Below are positions 27,073 through 35,590 of a stretch of DNA of 64,000 nt, piece after piece. Numbering within the stretch: the stretch's first letter is position 1; each line of letters starts with the position of its first letter. The stretch comes from JANYGA01 sp031420415 (GTDB taxonomy: Bacteria; Vulcanimicrobiota; Vulcanimicrobiia; Vulcanimicrobiales; Vulcanimicrobiaceae). The DNA is taken from assembly GCA_031420415.1 (NCBI GenBank), contig JANOMT010000024.1:1-64000 (forward strand), given 5' to 3'. The notes beneath the pieces are model-generated. The model searched no databases. It saw only the letters and a list, made by a program, of their open reading frames with translations, and was not told the DNA's origin. Made by a program: the position numbers and the translations under genes.

Positions 27073-28022
27073 GCGCGCCGATCGCAGATTCGGCGTCGCG
27101 CGTCCGGCGCGTCCTCGCACCGAATCCATCGCCGCTTACGCTCGAGGGTACGAACAGTTACCTTATCTTCGCGGGCGCGCGGGCGATCGCGATCGACCCG
27201 GGCCCGCCGATCGCCGCACACGTCGATGCGCTCGTTGCCGTCGCCGCCGCACGGGCTGCGACGATCGCCGCGATCGCCGTCACCCACGGCCATCCCGATC
27301 ACGCGCCGGCCGCCGCGATGCTCCACGCGAGAACGAATGCACCCGTCTACGGCCACGCGAACGCGACGTTCCCTACCGATTGCGTCGTCGGCGAAGGCGA
27401 TCGAATCGATATCGCCGATGCGAGCGGCGAGATCGCGTCGCTCCACGTCATCGACGCACCGGGCCACGCCCGCGATCATCTCGTGTTTTCGTACGCCCGC
27501 GAAGGTGCGCTCTTCACGGGAGACGTCGTGATCGGCTTCGGCACGATCGTCATCGCGCCGCCGTACGGCGATATGCGCGCGTACCAGCGCACGCTCGCGC
27601 GACTACGCGACGAATTCGGCGACGCGCGAACGATATACGGCGGTCACGGTGCCCCAATCGTCGATCCACGCGCGAAACTCGATGAGTACATCGCGCATCG
27701 CGAGCGCCGCGAAACGGAGATTCTCGCGGCACTCGCCGAAGGCGAGCGTACGATCCCCGAACTCGTGGCCGCGATCTATGCAAACGTCGCACGCGTGCTC
27801 TGGCCCGCAGCCGCGCGTCAAGTGCTCGCATATCTCATCGCCCTAACAGCCGAGAAACGCGTCACGTCGCGAACGCTCGATCGCGCGCTTACGGCGACGG
27901 AGATCGCGATGCTCGATCCCGATCTCTCGGCGATCGTCGATCCCAATTCGCTCGCCGTCGCGCGCGCGGAGCTCGGCTACGACCGCGAGGTTGCCGCGAT
28001 CGAGGCGTATCGGCGATGTTGA
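27066..28022 (+). CDS. MBL-fold metallo-hydrolase (LACTB2-like)
   Basis: A 318-residue metallo-beta-lactamase-fold hydrolase. TLEGTNSYLIF, the zinc motif THGHPDHAPA (~76-85), DAPGHARDHL and FTGDVVIG are present, plus YGGHGAPI for the last histidine. A C-terminal winged-helix-like region (~205-290) matches the layout of LACTB2/Nudix-linked glyoxalase II relatives, which include endoribonucleases and thioesterases. Two tandem GTG codons (27066, 27069) are possible starts; the second gives a GTGA overlap with the Nudix stop. The Nudix-MBL pairing suggests shared handling of a CoA- or nucleotide-linked metabolite, as inference. Confidence 0.88.
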   Translation: MVSAPIADSASRVRRVLAPNPSPLTLEGTNSYLIFAGARAIAIDPGPPIAAHVDALVAVAAARAATIAAIAVTHGHPDHAPAAAMLHARTNAPVYGHANATFPTDCVVGEGDRIDIADASGEIASLHVIDAPGHARDHLVFSYAREGALFTGDVVIGFGTIVIAPPYGDMRAYQRTLARLRDEFGDARTIYGGHGAPIVDPRAKLDEYIAHRERRETEILAALAEGERTIPELVAAIYANVARVLWPAAARQVLAYLIALTAEKRVTSRTLDRALTATEIAMLDPDLSAIVDPNSLAVARAELGYDREVAAIEAYRRC

Positions 28023-28043
28023 AGCCGCACGACGCGCGCCACG

Positions 28044-28934
28044 TTATCGCGGATCGAAGATGACGTTGAGGGGTCGCGCGTCATCGTATCGCTCGATCGA
28101 CGCGCCGCGCGTACCGTCGTCAGTGAGGTGCGAACAGCGATAACCCCGCGCCGCCATCTGGGCGAGATAGTCGTTCGCCGAGCACCCACTTACCACGCGT
28201 AACTGCGCGTCGTGCAATTCGGAGAGGACGATCGGGCGACTCGTAGCGAGGGTGGCGCCCGCGCCGCGCATGACGCGCGGTTCGGCTCCCTCCACATCGA
28301 TCTTCACGAACGCACAACGCTGCGTCCCGACGATCGTGTCGAGCGCGACGGTCGCGACGAGCTCGTCGGCATGTCCGGGTGGCAGCGCGTTCGTCGATGC
28401 GAAATGCGCACCACCAAAATTTGCCGTACGCGGCGCGTGACGCAGCAAAAGCGAACCCGCGTTCGCATCGAGCGCCGCGCGACGCACCGTCACGCGATCT
28501 GCGAATCCGTTCTCCTCCAGACTGGCGTCTAGGGCGTCCGCAAGATAGCCGAGGGGCTCGAAGGCGTCGACGTGCCCACGCTCGCCGACGAGCCGCGCGA
28601 GGTGCACCGCATGAAAGCCGATGTTCGCACCCGCATCGACGACGTAATCACCCGCGCTCACCGTCGCCTCGATAAAAAGCGATTCGGCGCGTTCGTAGGC
28701 GCCTAGCAGGATGGGGCGACTAATCGCGCGTTCGTCGAGCGAACACCAAACGCGCGTGCCGAACGCCGTTACTTTGATCACCCACGTCGATCGATCGAAC
28801 GCGTGCAGACCGTACGGCACGAAATCCTCGGCGAGTAGGTCATCGCGCCGCAGCTTTGAGGCGACGCGGCGCACGAACGTGCCGAGCGGCTCGTACCGCG
28901 CGACGACACGCGCCGCTCGCGTGAAAAGTGTCAT
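28044..28934 (-). CDS. FkbM family methyltransferase
   Basis: A 296-residue SAM-dependent methyltransferase. The SAM-binding motif is VVDAGANIGFHAVHLARLVG (~100-120), followed by VDAFEPL, and the FkbM signature FVKIDVEGAEPRVMRGA lies around 210-225. FkbM enzymes O-methylate hydroxyl groups of sugars or polyketides; the acceptor is unknown. The ATG at 28934 is 4 bases after the stop of the MDR gene, so the two are in one transcript. It converges on the MBL gene with 21 bases between the stops and no visible terminator. Confidence 0.9.
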   Translation of the reverse strand: MTLFTRAARVVARYEPLGTFVRRVASKLRRDDLLAEDFVPYGLHAFDRSTWVIKVTAFGTRVWCSLDERAISRPILLGAYERAESLFIEATVSAGDYVVDAGANIGFHAVHLARLVGERGHVDAFEPLGYLADALDASLEENGFADRVTVRRAALDANAGSLLLRHAPRTANFGGAHFASTNALPPGHADELVATVALDTIVGTQRCAFVKIDVEGAEPRVMRGAGATLATSRPIVLSELHDAQLRVVSGCSANDYLAQMAARGYRCSHLTDDGTRGASIERYDDARPLNVIFDPR

Positions 28935-28938
28935 GAGC

Positions 28939-29940
28939 TTACGCGATCGCGAGGACGACCTTGCCGAACTGCTCGCCCGCGAGCACGTGATTCGCAGCCG
29001 CGACGACCTCGGTCATCGGGAAGACCTTATCGATTGCAGGCCGCAGTCCCGAATCGAAAAGCGCGAGCATCGATTCGAAATCTTCGGGGCTACCCATCGA
29101 CGTTCCCAAGATATCCAGATGTTTCCAAAATATGCTAAAGGGCTTGATCTTCGTATCGCCCTGCGTGCCGCCGTAGACGACGACGCGGCCGCCGGGACGC
29201 GCGATATCGAGACACTTCGAGAACGTCTCACCACCCGTGGAATCGACGGTGAGCGTCGGGCCACCGCCCGTCATCTTGCGCGCGGTTTTGTGCCAATCGA
29301 CATCGGTTTTATAGTTGATGATTTCGTCGGCACCGAGTTCTTTCGCACGCGCCAACTTCGCATCGCTTCCCGAGGTGACGACGGTGCGCGCGCCGACGTG
29401 TTTGGCGTAAAGCAAGACGAAAGTCTGCACGCCGCTCCCGACGCCGGGAATGAGGACGACGTCGTCCTTCGTGATGCGGCCGCGCGTGAAGGTGGCGCGG
29501 TACGCGGTGAGGCCCGCGAGCGGAATTGCGGCGGCTTGATCCATGCTCAAGCCCGTGGGTTTCGCGTACACGTTTGCAGCCGGCACGACGACGTACTCGG
29601 CGAAGGTCCCGTCGCTCGGCATGCCGAGGATGACGCTCGGATTGGCGAATGCCTCGCCGCGCTTCCAACCGAGTTCGGGATTGACGAGCACCGGCGCACC
29701 GACCGCAAACGACGTCACGCCCTCGCCGAGTTCGGCGACCGTTCCAGCCCCGTCGGATCCGAGCGTCCGTGGCAGAACGATCCCGGGGTAGAGACCCTGC
29801 GTGATGAAGATATCGCGCCGATTGAACGCCGCGCGCTCGATCTTGACGACGATCTCACCCGGACCGGCTTTGGGTCGCGCAATCTCCTCGATGCGAAGCT
29901 TTTCCGGTCCACCTTGTTCGTTGAGTCGTACGGCATTCAT
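28939..29940 (-). CDS. zinc-independent alcohol dehydrogenase / quinone oxidoreductase-like MDR
   Basis: A 333-residue medium-chain dehydrogenase/reductase. The GroES-like N-terminal domain (FNRRDIFITQGLYPGIVLPRTLGSDGAG) lacks catalytic-zinc cysteines, placing it with NADPH:quinone oxidoreductase-like members. The Rossmann segment VLIPGVGSGVQTFVLLYAKHVG and LGADEIINYK bind NADP(H). It would reduce quinones, enones or similar alpha,beta-unsaturated carbonyls; the substrate is not evident. It sits between the RDD gene and the FkbM gene on the same strand. Confidence 0.9.
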   Translation of the reverse strand: MNAVRLNEQGGPEKLRIEEIARPKAGPGEIVVKIERAAFNRRDIFITQGLYPGIVLPRTLGSDGAGTVAELGEGVTSFAVGAPVLVNPELGWKRGEAFANPSVILGMPSDGTFAEYVVVPAANVYAKPTGLSMDQAAAIPLAGLTAYRATFTRGRITKDDVVLIPGVGSGVQTFVLLYAKHVGARTVVTSGSDAKLARAKELGADEIINYKTDVDWHKTARKMTGGGPTLTVDSTGGETFSKCLDIARPGGRVVVYGGTQGDTKIKPFSIFWKHLDILGTSMGSPEDFESMLALFDSGLRPAIDKVFPMTEVVAAANHVLAGEQFGKVVLAIA

Positions 29941-29997
29941 GGGCGTTCGGTTACGCCGACGGGTGCTCGACGGCCCGCCGAGTCGCGTGGCCAGAGA

Positions 29998-30819
29998 CTA
30001 TTGAATCGCCGAACTCGGGATCGGCGCGGGCGTGCTCGCCGGTGCGTCGGTGGCCTGCGTCTTCGGGACGATCGACGCGGGCGCGAGCGACGGTACGCCA
30101 AACATTGAAACGACTCGCGAAACGAGGGCGGGCGCATAATCCGCCGTCTCCGCACTCACGCCGATCGCCGAGCTGAAGCCGCCGCCGAAAACGATCTGCG
30201 CGTAGATCGCGCCCGCAACGACGAGGAGGCCGAGTACCGAGGCGAAGGGGCCGATGCGACTGCGCGAGACGACGGTCGCACTCGCGAAATCGCCGAGCCG
30301 TTGGTGGCGCGGGGTGACGAGCGCGAGCAGCGGACCGATCGCGAGCACATCGATCGGGCGTAAGAGATAGCGCACGAACACGCGCACCGCACCCGCATGC
30401 GATCCGTTCCCGCGCCGCGTATGCAGGGCGAAGATGAGCTTGCCGAGCGTGGTTCCCGTTATCGCTTCGCTGAAAAACGCGATGACGAGCGCGATGCCGA
30501 GCGAGAGCGCGACGATCGTCGCGTAGCCATTGGGATCGTGGCCGGCCACGACGAGATAGCCCGCATCGGTTGCGTGATAGCCGAACGTCGCGACCAAAAA
30601 CGCCACCCCGAAGATATCGAGCACGAATGCGGCAAATCGTGCGAAAAGATAGAATGGAATGCTTCCGAAACGATGCACGTACGGCAGCGTTCCCCCCGCG
30701 CTCGCGACGGGAAGCGAAGCCGCGCCCGATGTCGGTCGCATCGGTGGCGGCGGAACCGGCACGACGGGAATGGGTTGCGTGAGCGCATTCGAATCGGGGA
30801 TGCCGGTCGGTCCGTTCAT
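29998..30819 (-). CDS. RDD domain membrane protein
   Basis: A 273-residue membrane protein. A Pro-rich cytoplasmic N-terminus (~1-45) precedes the RDD domain: ARFAAFVLDIFGVAFLV (R and D of the signature), two more membrane segments, then GTTLGKLIF, RYLLRPIDVL and RLGDFASATVV. A fourth hydrophobic segment (SVLGLLVVAGAIYAQIVF) and an Ala/Pro/Ser-rich tail (~240-273) follow. RDD proteins are of mostly unknown function; some act as ion antiporters. It lies 35 bases downstream of the acyl-CoA synthetase gene. Confidence 0.86.
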   Translation of the reverse strand: MNGPTGIPDSNALTQPIPVVPVPPPPMRPTSGAASLPVASAGGTLPYVHRFGSIPFYLFARFAAFVLDIFGVAFLVATFGYHATDAGYLVVAGHDPNGYATIVALSLGIALVIAFFSEAITGTTLGKLIFALHTRRGNGSHAGAVRVFVRYLLRPIDVLAIGPLLALVTPRHQRLGDFASATVVSRSRIGPFASVLGLLVVAGAIYAQIVFGGGFSSAIGVSAETADYAPALVSRVVSMFGVPSLAPASIVPKTQATDAPASTPAPIPSSAIQ

Positions 30820-30854
30820 GCGTTCGCCTTACCCGAAAATGTCAGGATCGTTTC

Positions 30855-32462
30855 TTAGATCGAGCCGCTCGCTGTGGTCGCGCCTTTTTTCGCGAGTTCC
30901 GCCGCACGCAGTTCCACGCGCCGGATTTTCCCTGACCGCGTCTTCGGTAATTCGTCGACGAATTCGATCTCGCGCGGATATTTATACGGCGCCGTAACGC
31001 GTTTGCAATGATCTTGAAGTTCGCGCACGAGCGACGCGCTCGGCGCTTGGCCCGCGCGTAAAACCACGAACGCCTTGACGATATTGCCGCGATCGGCATC
31101 GGGGCTGCCGACCACCGCCGATTCGAGAACGGCGGGATGCTCGAGCAGCGCGCTCTCGACTTCGAATGGTCCGATCCGATACGCCCCCGACGAGATCACG
31201 TCGTCGGCACGACCGACGAACCAGAAATAGCCGTCGGCGTCTTTGGTCGCGCGATCGCCCGTGAGATACCACGCGCCGCGATGCGATGCGCGCGTCTCCT
31301 CATCGTTTTTATAATAGCCGCGAAAGAGCGTGGGCGGCGTGCCACGCACGCCGATATCGCCGACGACCCCGACCGCGCACGGCCGGCCGTCTGCATCGAC
31401 GACCTCGACATCGTGGCCGGGCGTCGGTTTCCCCATCGAGCCCGGGCGTACGTCGAGTCCGGGCCGATTCGCTACGAGTAGCGAGTTTTCGGTCTGACCG
31501 TATCCGTCGAGAATCGTCAGTCCGAACGCCTCGAGCCAACGCGCGAGCACTTCGGGATTGAGCGGTTCGCCCGCCGAGACGACGTGCCGTAACTTCGGAA
31601 GTTTCCACGTACCGAGATTGGGCAGCTTCGCTTCTAAACGATATTCCGTCGGCGCCTGACAGAGCACGGTCACGCCGAGATCGCGGATGAGATCCATGCG
31701 CCCCGCAGGATCGAAGCCGCCTTCATCGAGCACGATTGCAGCCCCACACGACCACGGACCGAGCAAGACGTTCCAGAGCGATTTCGCCCACCCCGTGCCG
31801 GCGGTGCTCCACACGAGATCGGTCGGCTTCGCGTCGAGCCACACCGCGGCTTGCATGCGTTTCGCGAACGTGTATGCGTGCACGTGGACCACGCCTTTGG
31901 GATCCTTCGTCGTGCCGCTCGTGTACACGATGTACGCGAGATCGTCGTTCGCCGTCGGGTTACCCGCGATCCGAGCGGCGGTCGTCACGCGCGTATCGAG
32001 CGTCGTCCAGCCGTCGCGCTCGCCACCGACGAGCAGATAGCGCGTCACGCCCGGCGCCATCGCGCGCAAGAGATCGACTTCGGCTGCATTCGAGACGTGT
32101 GCGACGATCGTCGTCGCTTCGCTGTGGATCGCGCGATACGCGAGATCTTTCGCGCGTAATTGTTCCGAACAGGGCACGACGATCGCCCCGATGCGCAAGA
32201 GTGCCGTCATCGCATAAAGCCACGCCGGAATTTTCGGCAACAACACGACGATGCGCTCGCCCTTCACGAGCCCGAGCTCCACGAAGCAACCCGCCCAGCG
32301 CTGCGTCGCCTCCGCGATCTGCGGAAAGCTCACGTCGTGACGCGAGCCGTCCGCGGCGACGAAGAGTAGACCGCGCCGATCTTCGAGACCGAGCACATCG
32401 ATAACGTCGCGCGCGAAGTTAAAGTCGGTCGGGACGTTCCAAGTAAACGATTCGGTGCTCAT
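30855..32462 (-). CDS. acyl-CoA synthetase (AMP-forming, medium-chain/benzoate-CoA ligase-like)
   Basis: A 535-residue ANL-superfamily ligase that activates a carboxylate as acyl-AMP and then forms the CoA thioester. AMP-binding motif YTSGTTKDPKGVVH (~172-185), DGYGQTE, WYLTGDRATKD, GRADDVISSGAYRIGPFEVE and the catalytic-Lys segment LPKTRSGKIRR near the C-terminus are all present. Spacing and the RIGPFEVE core resemble medium-chain acyl-CoA and acetyl/propionyl-CoA synthetases of the MACS type. The ATG at 32462 begins MSTESFTWNVPTDFNFARDV, which is family typical. First gene of the 28-32.5 kb minus block. Confidence 0.92.
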   Translation of the reverse strand: MSTESFTWNVPTDFNFARDVIDVLGLEDRRGLLFVAADGSRHDVSFPQIAEATQRWAGCFVELGLVKGERIVVLLPKIPAWLYAMTALLRIGAIVVPCSEQLRAKDLAYRAIHSEATTIVAHVSNAAEVDLLRAMAPGVTRYLLVGGERDGWTTLDTRVTTAARIAGNPTANDDLAYIVYTSGTTKDPKGVVHVHAYTFAKRMQAAVWLDAKPTDLVWSTAGTGWAKSLWNVLLGPWSCGAAIVLDEGGFDPAGRMDLIRDLGVTVLCQAPTEYRLEAKLPNLGTWKLPKLRHVVSAGEPLNPEVLARWLEAFGLTILDGYGQTENSLLVANRPGLDVRPGSMGKPTPGHDVEVVDADGRPCAVGVVGDIGVRGTPPTLFRGYYKNDEETRASHRGAWYLTGDRATKDADGYFWFVGRADDVISSGAYRIGPFEVESALLEHPAVLESAVVGSPDADRGNIVKAFVVLRAGQAPSASLVRELQDHCKRVTAPYKYPREIEFVDELPKTRSGKIRRVELRAAELAKKGATTASGSI

Positions 32463-32537
32463 GCACCGTGGTACGGCTCGCGACCGCGCGCTTCCTCAAG
32501 GGCAGTTCGCATCGGGCCCGAAAAGTTTGCGTTACCC

Positions 32538-32801
32538 ATGGCCAAGCTCGCCGTCGCCCTCGTCCGTTCTGTCTTTCGGCCGCTCGTACGGCAGAGCCGC
32601 TTGCAAATCGGTACCATCGATGCGCGTGGAACGTCGTCGATCTTGCTCGGCGTCGCCGCGATCGTGCTCGCTGCCGGGGCGAGCGCTGCCCTCGGGAGGG
32701 CGACGACGGCGTTGCCCGAGGGATTGCGGGAAGCGCGCCTGCTCTGGCTCGCGATCCGCTCGCCGCGCGGAGAAATCGCCGTTGGCCCGCCGAGCGCGTA
32801 A
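32538..32801 (+). CDS. hypothetical membrane protein
   Basis: An 87-residue frame with one clear hydrophobic segment (SSILLGVAAIVLAAGASAAL, ~33-52) flanked by an Arg-rich N-terminus and a soluble tail. There are no recognisable motifs. It fits the gap between the divergent acyl-CoA synthetase and BolA genes, with 40 bases to the BolA start. Codon use looks like its neighbours, but evidence that it is translated is limited to position and composition. Confidence 0.45.
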   Translation: MAKLAVALVRSVFRPLVRQSRLQIGTIDARGTSSILLGVAAIVLAAGASAALGRATTALPEGLREARLLWLAIRSPRGEIAVGPPSA

Positions 32802-32841
32802 GCCGGAACCGGACTACACGCAGCGAACGCAAGACCGCAGT

Positions 32842-33075
32842 ATGATCGATAACCACTCGATGACCGACCTCATTCGCGTCACGCTACCCGACGCGCACGT
32901 CGAAATTGTCGACCTCACCGGCACCATGGACCACTTTAACGTGTTGGTACGCTCGGGCGCCTTCCGTGGCGTTCCGCTCATGGATCGGCATCGTATGGTC
33001 GAAGGCGCACTCGCAGCCGCGCGTGCCGACGGTCGCATCCATGCATTGTCCATCCGCACCGAAGTCCTGGAGTAA
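32842..33075 (+). CDS. BolA family protein
   Basis: A 77-residue BolA/IbaG-like protein. The conserved core reads FRGVPLMDRHRMVEGAL, with the invariant His that, with a glutaredoxin, binds a [2Fe-2S] cluster, and LIRVTLPDAHVEIVDLTG upstream. The ATG at 32842 gives MIDNHSMTDLI; a second ATG at 32860 is equally possible. A monothiol glutaredoxin starts 7 bases downstream, which is the classical BolA-Grx4 partnership for Fe-S cluster trafficking and iron sensing. Confidence 0.9.
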   Translation: MIDNHSMTDLIRVTLPDAHVEIVDLTGTMDHFNVLVRSGAFRGVPLMDRHRMVEGALAAARADGRIHALSIRTEVLE

Positions 33076-33082
33076 GCTAGCC

Positions 33083-33439
33083 ATGTCAGACGCGCTCAAA
33101 TCTGAAATCGAATCCGAAATCGCCGCCAACACGATCCTCGTGTACGGCAAGGGTACCAAAGACATGCCGCGCTGCGGCTTCACGGCCGAGACGATTCAGT
33201 TCTTCAACCACTTCGGCTATCCGTATGCCGTCGTCGACGTCCTCGAAAATATGCCCAAGCGTGAGGCGCTCGCGCAGATGACGAATTGGCCGACGTTACC
33301 CAAAATTTTCATCGGCGGCAAGTTTTACGGCGACACCGACATCCTCGCGCCGATGGCCGAGAACGGCGAACTCAAAACCATTCTTGCCGAAGCCTTCCCC
33401 GGCCGACCGGAGCCTTCGGCCGTCATCAACCTGCACTAA
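33083..33439 (+). CDS. grxD: monothiol glutaredoxin, Grx4 family
   Basis: A 118-residue monothiol glutaredoxin that carries and transfers [2Fe-2S] clusters. The glutathione-site Lys lies in YGKGTKDMPRCGFTAET, and the usual CGFS active site is CGFT here (Cys at ~31). NWPTLPKIFIGGKFYGDTDI is the cis-Pro and GSH-binding region. Usual length for Grx4 is 105-115. It follows BolA by 7 bases and precedes a thioesterase by 3, so all three are one operon. Confidence 0.94.
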   Translation: MSDALKSEIESEIAANTILVYGKGTKDMPRCGFTAETIQFFNHFGYPYAVVDVLENMPKREALAQMTNWPTLPKIFIGGKFYGDTDILAPMAENGELKTILAEAFPGRPEPSAVINLH

Positions 33440-33442
33440 CCG

Positions 33443-33937
33443 ATGTTCGCGCCGTACGAACCCGGAAACGAGGCGGCGTGGCTCGCGTCGTTTTCGTTTT
33501 CGGTCGACGTACGGCCGCGTTATTGCGAATGTGACGGACAAGGCCACGTTTCCAACGTCGTCTACCCGATGTATCTCGAACTCTCGCGGCTCCAATATTT
33601 TGAAGCCGCCCGCGACCCCGAACCACGTGCGAGCTTCGCCTTCCAGCACGTCACGGCCGAACTCCAGCTGCGCTATCTCGCGGCCGCCTATTACGACGAG
33701 CCGCTATGCGTCTTCTCGAAGCTCGTCGCGCTCGGGCGATCGAGTGCCACGATGCACCAAGCGATCGTCGGAGCCGAAGGCGGCTTTCGCGCCATCGCCT
33801 CGACGACGATCGTCCGTGCACATCCAAGCGGTACTGGAAGCCTACCGTGGAGTGCGGCCCAACACGTCGCCCTCGAAGCCTTCGATGGCGGTTGGCGTCT
33901 CGCACCTGGCGCCGAGGTCTCGGCGACCACACATTAG
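33443..33937 (+). CDS. acyl-CoA thioesterase (hotdog, 4HBT family)
   Basis: A 164-residue hotdog-fold protein. RPRYCECDGQGHVSNVVYPMYLELSR (about residues 24-49) matches the 4-hydroxybenzoyl-CoA thioesterase/YbgC pattern R-x-x-D-x-x-G-H-V-N-N-x-x-Y, with the Asp and His of the active site kept. Such enzymes hydrolyse acyl-CoA thioesters, and here the natural substrate is unknown. It is the third gene of the BolA-Grx operon and overlaps the convergent cupin gene by 4 bases at the stops. Confidence 0.86.
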   Translation: MFAPYEPGNEAAWLASFSFSVDVRPRYCECDGQGHVSNVVYPMYLELSRLQYFEAARDPEPRASFAFQHVTAELQLRYLAAAYYDEPLCVFSKLVALGRSSATMHQAIVGAEGGFRAIASTTIVRAHPSGTGSLPWSAAQHVALEAFDGGWRLAPGAEVSATTH

Positions 33938-34449
33938 ACCGGGGTCGGCTGCCGTTTGCGCGGCGGCGGCGCGCCGTGCGGATCGACGTAGGCACCTGCA
34001 GGCGAGGCCATCAATCGTGCGAGTTCGTCAGGGGAAAGCTCTTGCGAATAATCGCGAGCCGCAGATACCATGCAGAAGAACCCGAACGTCTCTTCGCTGC
34101 GATTGACGAATTGATGCGGTACGAGCGGCCCGACGTACACGACGTCGTGCTGGCGCACTTCGCGCACCGTTTCGCCGACGACCGCATGGCCTACGCCCTC
34201 CCCGACGATGACGAAGTGCTCGTGTTCGTGCTTCTCGAGACGCGACACCGTGCCGGGTGGTAGGGCGAAGTACCGCATTTCATTCGACGGCCCGGTTTCT
34301 CCGGTTTCGTCCTTACGACCGCCCACGAGCGTGTGGCGGACGACGTTTGTCTTGAGCCCGGGCACGTAGCCCTCGTGCTCGACATCGGCCCACCCGCCGG
34401 CCGTCTTCTGGATAAAAGCGCGTTGCATCGTGAGATGATTGTACGCCAT
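33934..34449 (-). CDS. cupin domain protein
   Basis: A 171-residue single-cupin protein. The first cupin motif is EKHEHEHFVIVGEGVGHAVVGE (His, His and Glu metal ligands at ~73-85) and the second is VYVGPLVPHQFVNRSEE with the final His. A Pro/Arg-rich tail ends the protein. Substrate and enzymatic status are unknown; small cupins may be sugar isomerases, dioxygenases or sensors. The upstream 215 bases to the divergent EVE gene contain no other gene I can support. Confidence 0.86.
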   Translation of the reverse strand: MAYNHLTMQRAFIQKTAGGWADVEHEGYVPGLKTNVVRHTLVGGRKDETGETGPSNEMRYFALPPGTVSRLEKHEHEHFVIVGEGVGHAVVGETVREVRQHDVVYVGPLVPHQFVNRSEETFGFFCMVSAARDYSQELSPDELARLMASPAGAYVDPHGAPPPRKRQPTPV

Positions 34450-34664
34450 ACGGCCGCTTTAACCACCCTTAAAGTCGCTAAACGACACTCCGCGACCGCT
34501 CGAACTTCGCTCGCGACCCTCTTCTCCATAAAACTCACGGTCGGGCGGCCGTTTCGCTCGTCGAGAACGGAGCTCGCCATCGACGTGCTCGAAGGTACGG
34601 GACTAAACGGTCCGACCACGCGCGGATAGGAGCGATCCGTAACATTCGCGTCGTAGGAGCGTAC

Positions 34665-35138
34665 ATGCCCGCCTATTGGCTTTTCAAAAGCGAACCCGAT
34701 ACGTTCGGCTTCGATCGTCTCCAACGCGAAGGGCGCACGGAATGGAGCGGCGTTCGCAACTATCAGGCGCGTAATTACATGAAAACGATGCGCGTCGGCG
34801 ACCTCGGCTTTTTCTATCACAGCAATACGAAGGAGCCCGGCATCGTCGGAATCGCGCGGGTGACTCGCACGGCGTATCCCGATTTTACGGCCCGCGATCC
34901 CAAGAGCGAGTACTTCGATCCTAAAGCGACGGACGATAACCCGATCTGGGAGATGGTCGACGTCTCGTTCGAACGGCACTTGCCGCGTTACGTAACGCTC
35001 GCAGAGCTGCGCGAACATACGGCGCTCGCCGAAACGATGGTGCTCTTACGAAAGGGCTCGCGACTCTCGATCACACCCGTCACGAAACGGGAGTGGGGGA
35101 TCGTTTTGCGCATCGCAGAACGGACCGAAGCGTCATGA
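34665..35138 (+). CDS. EVE domain protein
   Basis: A 157-residue EVE-domain protein (thymocyte nuclear protein 1-like). YWLFKSEPDTFGFDRL at the start, EWSGVRNYQARNYMKTMRVGDLGFFYHSN, and NPIWEMVDVSF are conserved for this PUA-like fold, which reads modified bases in DNA or RNA. It starts at an ATG with AGGAG 7 bases upstream. No restriction or modification gene is adjacent; it overlaps the PaaI thioesterase gene by ATGA. In many bacteria solo EVE proteins like this are core genes of unknown function. Confidence 0.93.
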   Translation: MPAYWLFKSEPDTFGFDRLQREGRTEWSGVRNYQARNYMKTMRVGDLGFFYHSNTKEPGIVGIARVTRTAYPDFTARDPKSEYFDPKATDDNPIWEMVDVSFERHLPRYVTLAELREHTALAETMVLLRKGSRLSITPVTKREWGIVLRIAERTEAS

Positions 35139-35590
35139 TCGAGCCGATATACAAGTCCGAAGATCCCAACTGGGAAGCGCGCATTCGCGCGAGTTTCGCG
35201 AAGCAAGGCGCGATGCGATTGCTCGGCGCGAAGATCGCCGAATTGCAACCGGGCACCTGCACGATCGAGCTCCCGTTTCGCGACGACCTCGCCCAACAGC
35301 ACGGCTACTTTCACGCCGGTATCACGAGCGCGATCGCCGATTCCGCCGGCGGCTACGCGGCACTAACGCTCTTTCCCGCACTCTCCGACGTGCTCACCGT
35401 CGAGTTCAAAGTCAACCTCATCGCGCCCGCGCACGGCGGCACGCTCGTCGCCGAAGCGAGCGTGGTCCGCAGCGGCCGCACGCTCACGATCTGCACGGTC
35501 GACGTCTGCGTCGATCGCGACGGCGAACGTATTCCATGCGCGCTCATGCAGCAGACGCTCATCCGTATCGATCCGAAGTCGCTAACGTGA
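35135..35590 (+). CDS. PaaI family thioesterase
   Basis: A 151-residue hotdog thioesterase of the PaaI type. QQHGYFHAGITSAIADSAGGYAA (~54-77) contains the HG-x-x-H-x-G and Asp/Ser positions of the active site, and SDVLTVEFKVNLIAPAHGG is the second conserved strand pair. PaaI-like enzymes clear phenylacetyl- or other acyl-CoA esters. The ATG at 35135 overlaps the EVE stop. The stop region overlaps the convergent ppk1 gene by 9 bases. Confidence 0.9.
   Translation: MIEPIYKSEDPNWEARIRASFAKQGAMRLLGAKIAELQPGTCTIELPFRDDLAQQHGYFHAGITSAIADSAGGYAALTLFPALSDVLTVEFKVNLIAPAHGGTLVAEASVVRSGRTLTICTVDVCVDRDGERIPCALMQQTLIRIDPKSLT

Noticed and set aside
28711..30108. 465-codon open frame on the plus strand
   Set aside because: It is antisense to the FkbM and MDR genes, which have clear motifs; its Arg/Asp-rich translation has no domain and mirrors the GC-rich codons opposite.
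34333..34629. 98-codon plus-strand frame in the cupin/EVE gap
   Set aside because: First 40 codons overlap the cupin gene in antisense, and the rest has no ribosome site or motif; the 215-base gap is more likely a divergent promoter region.
34665..35138. EVE domain protein as part of a defence system
   Set aside because: The family can read modified bases in restriction systems, but no nuclease or methyltransferase is beside it; its partner is a housekeeping-type thioesterase.
35122..35150. Frameshift between the EVE and PaaI genes
   Set aside because: The overlap is a normal ATGA stop/start and both proteins have complete families and lengths.
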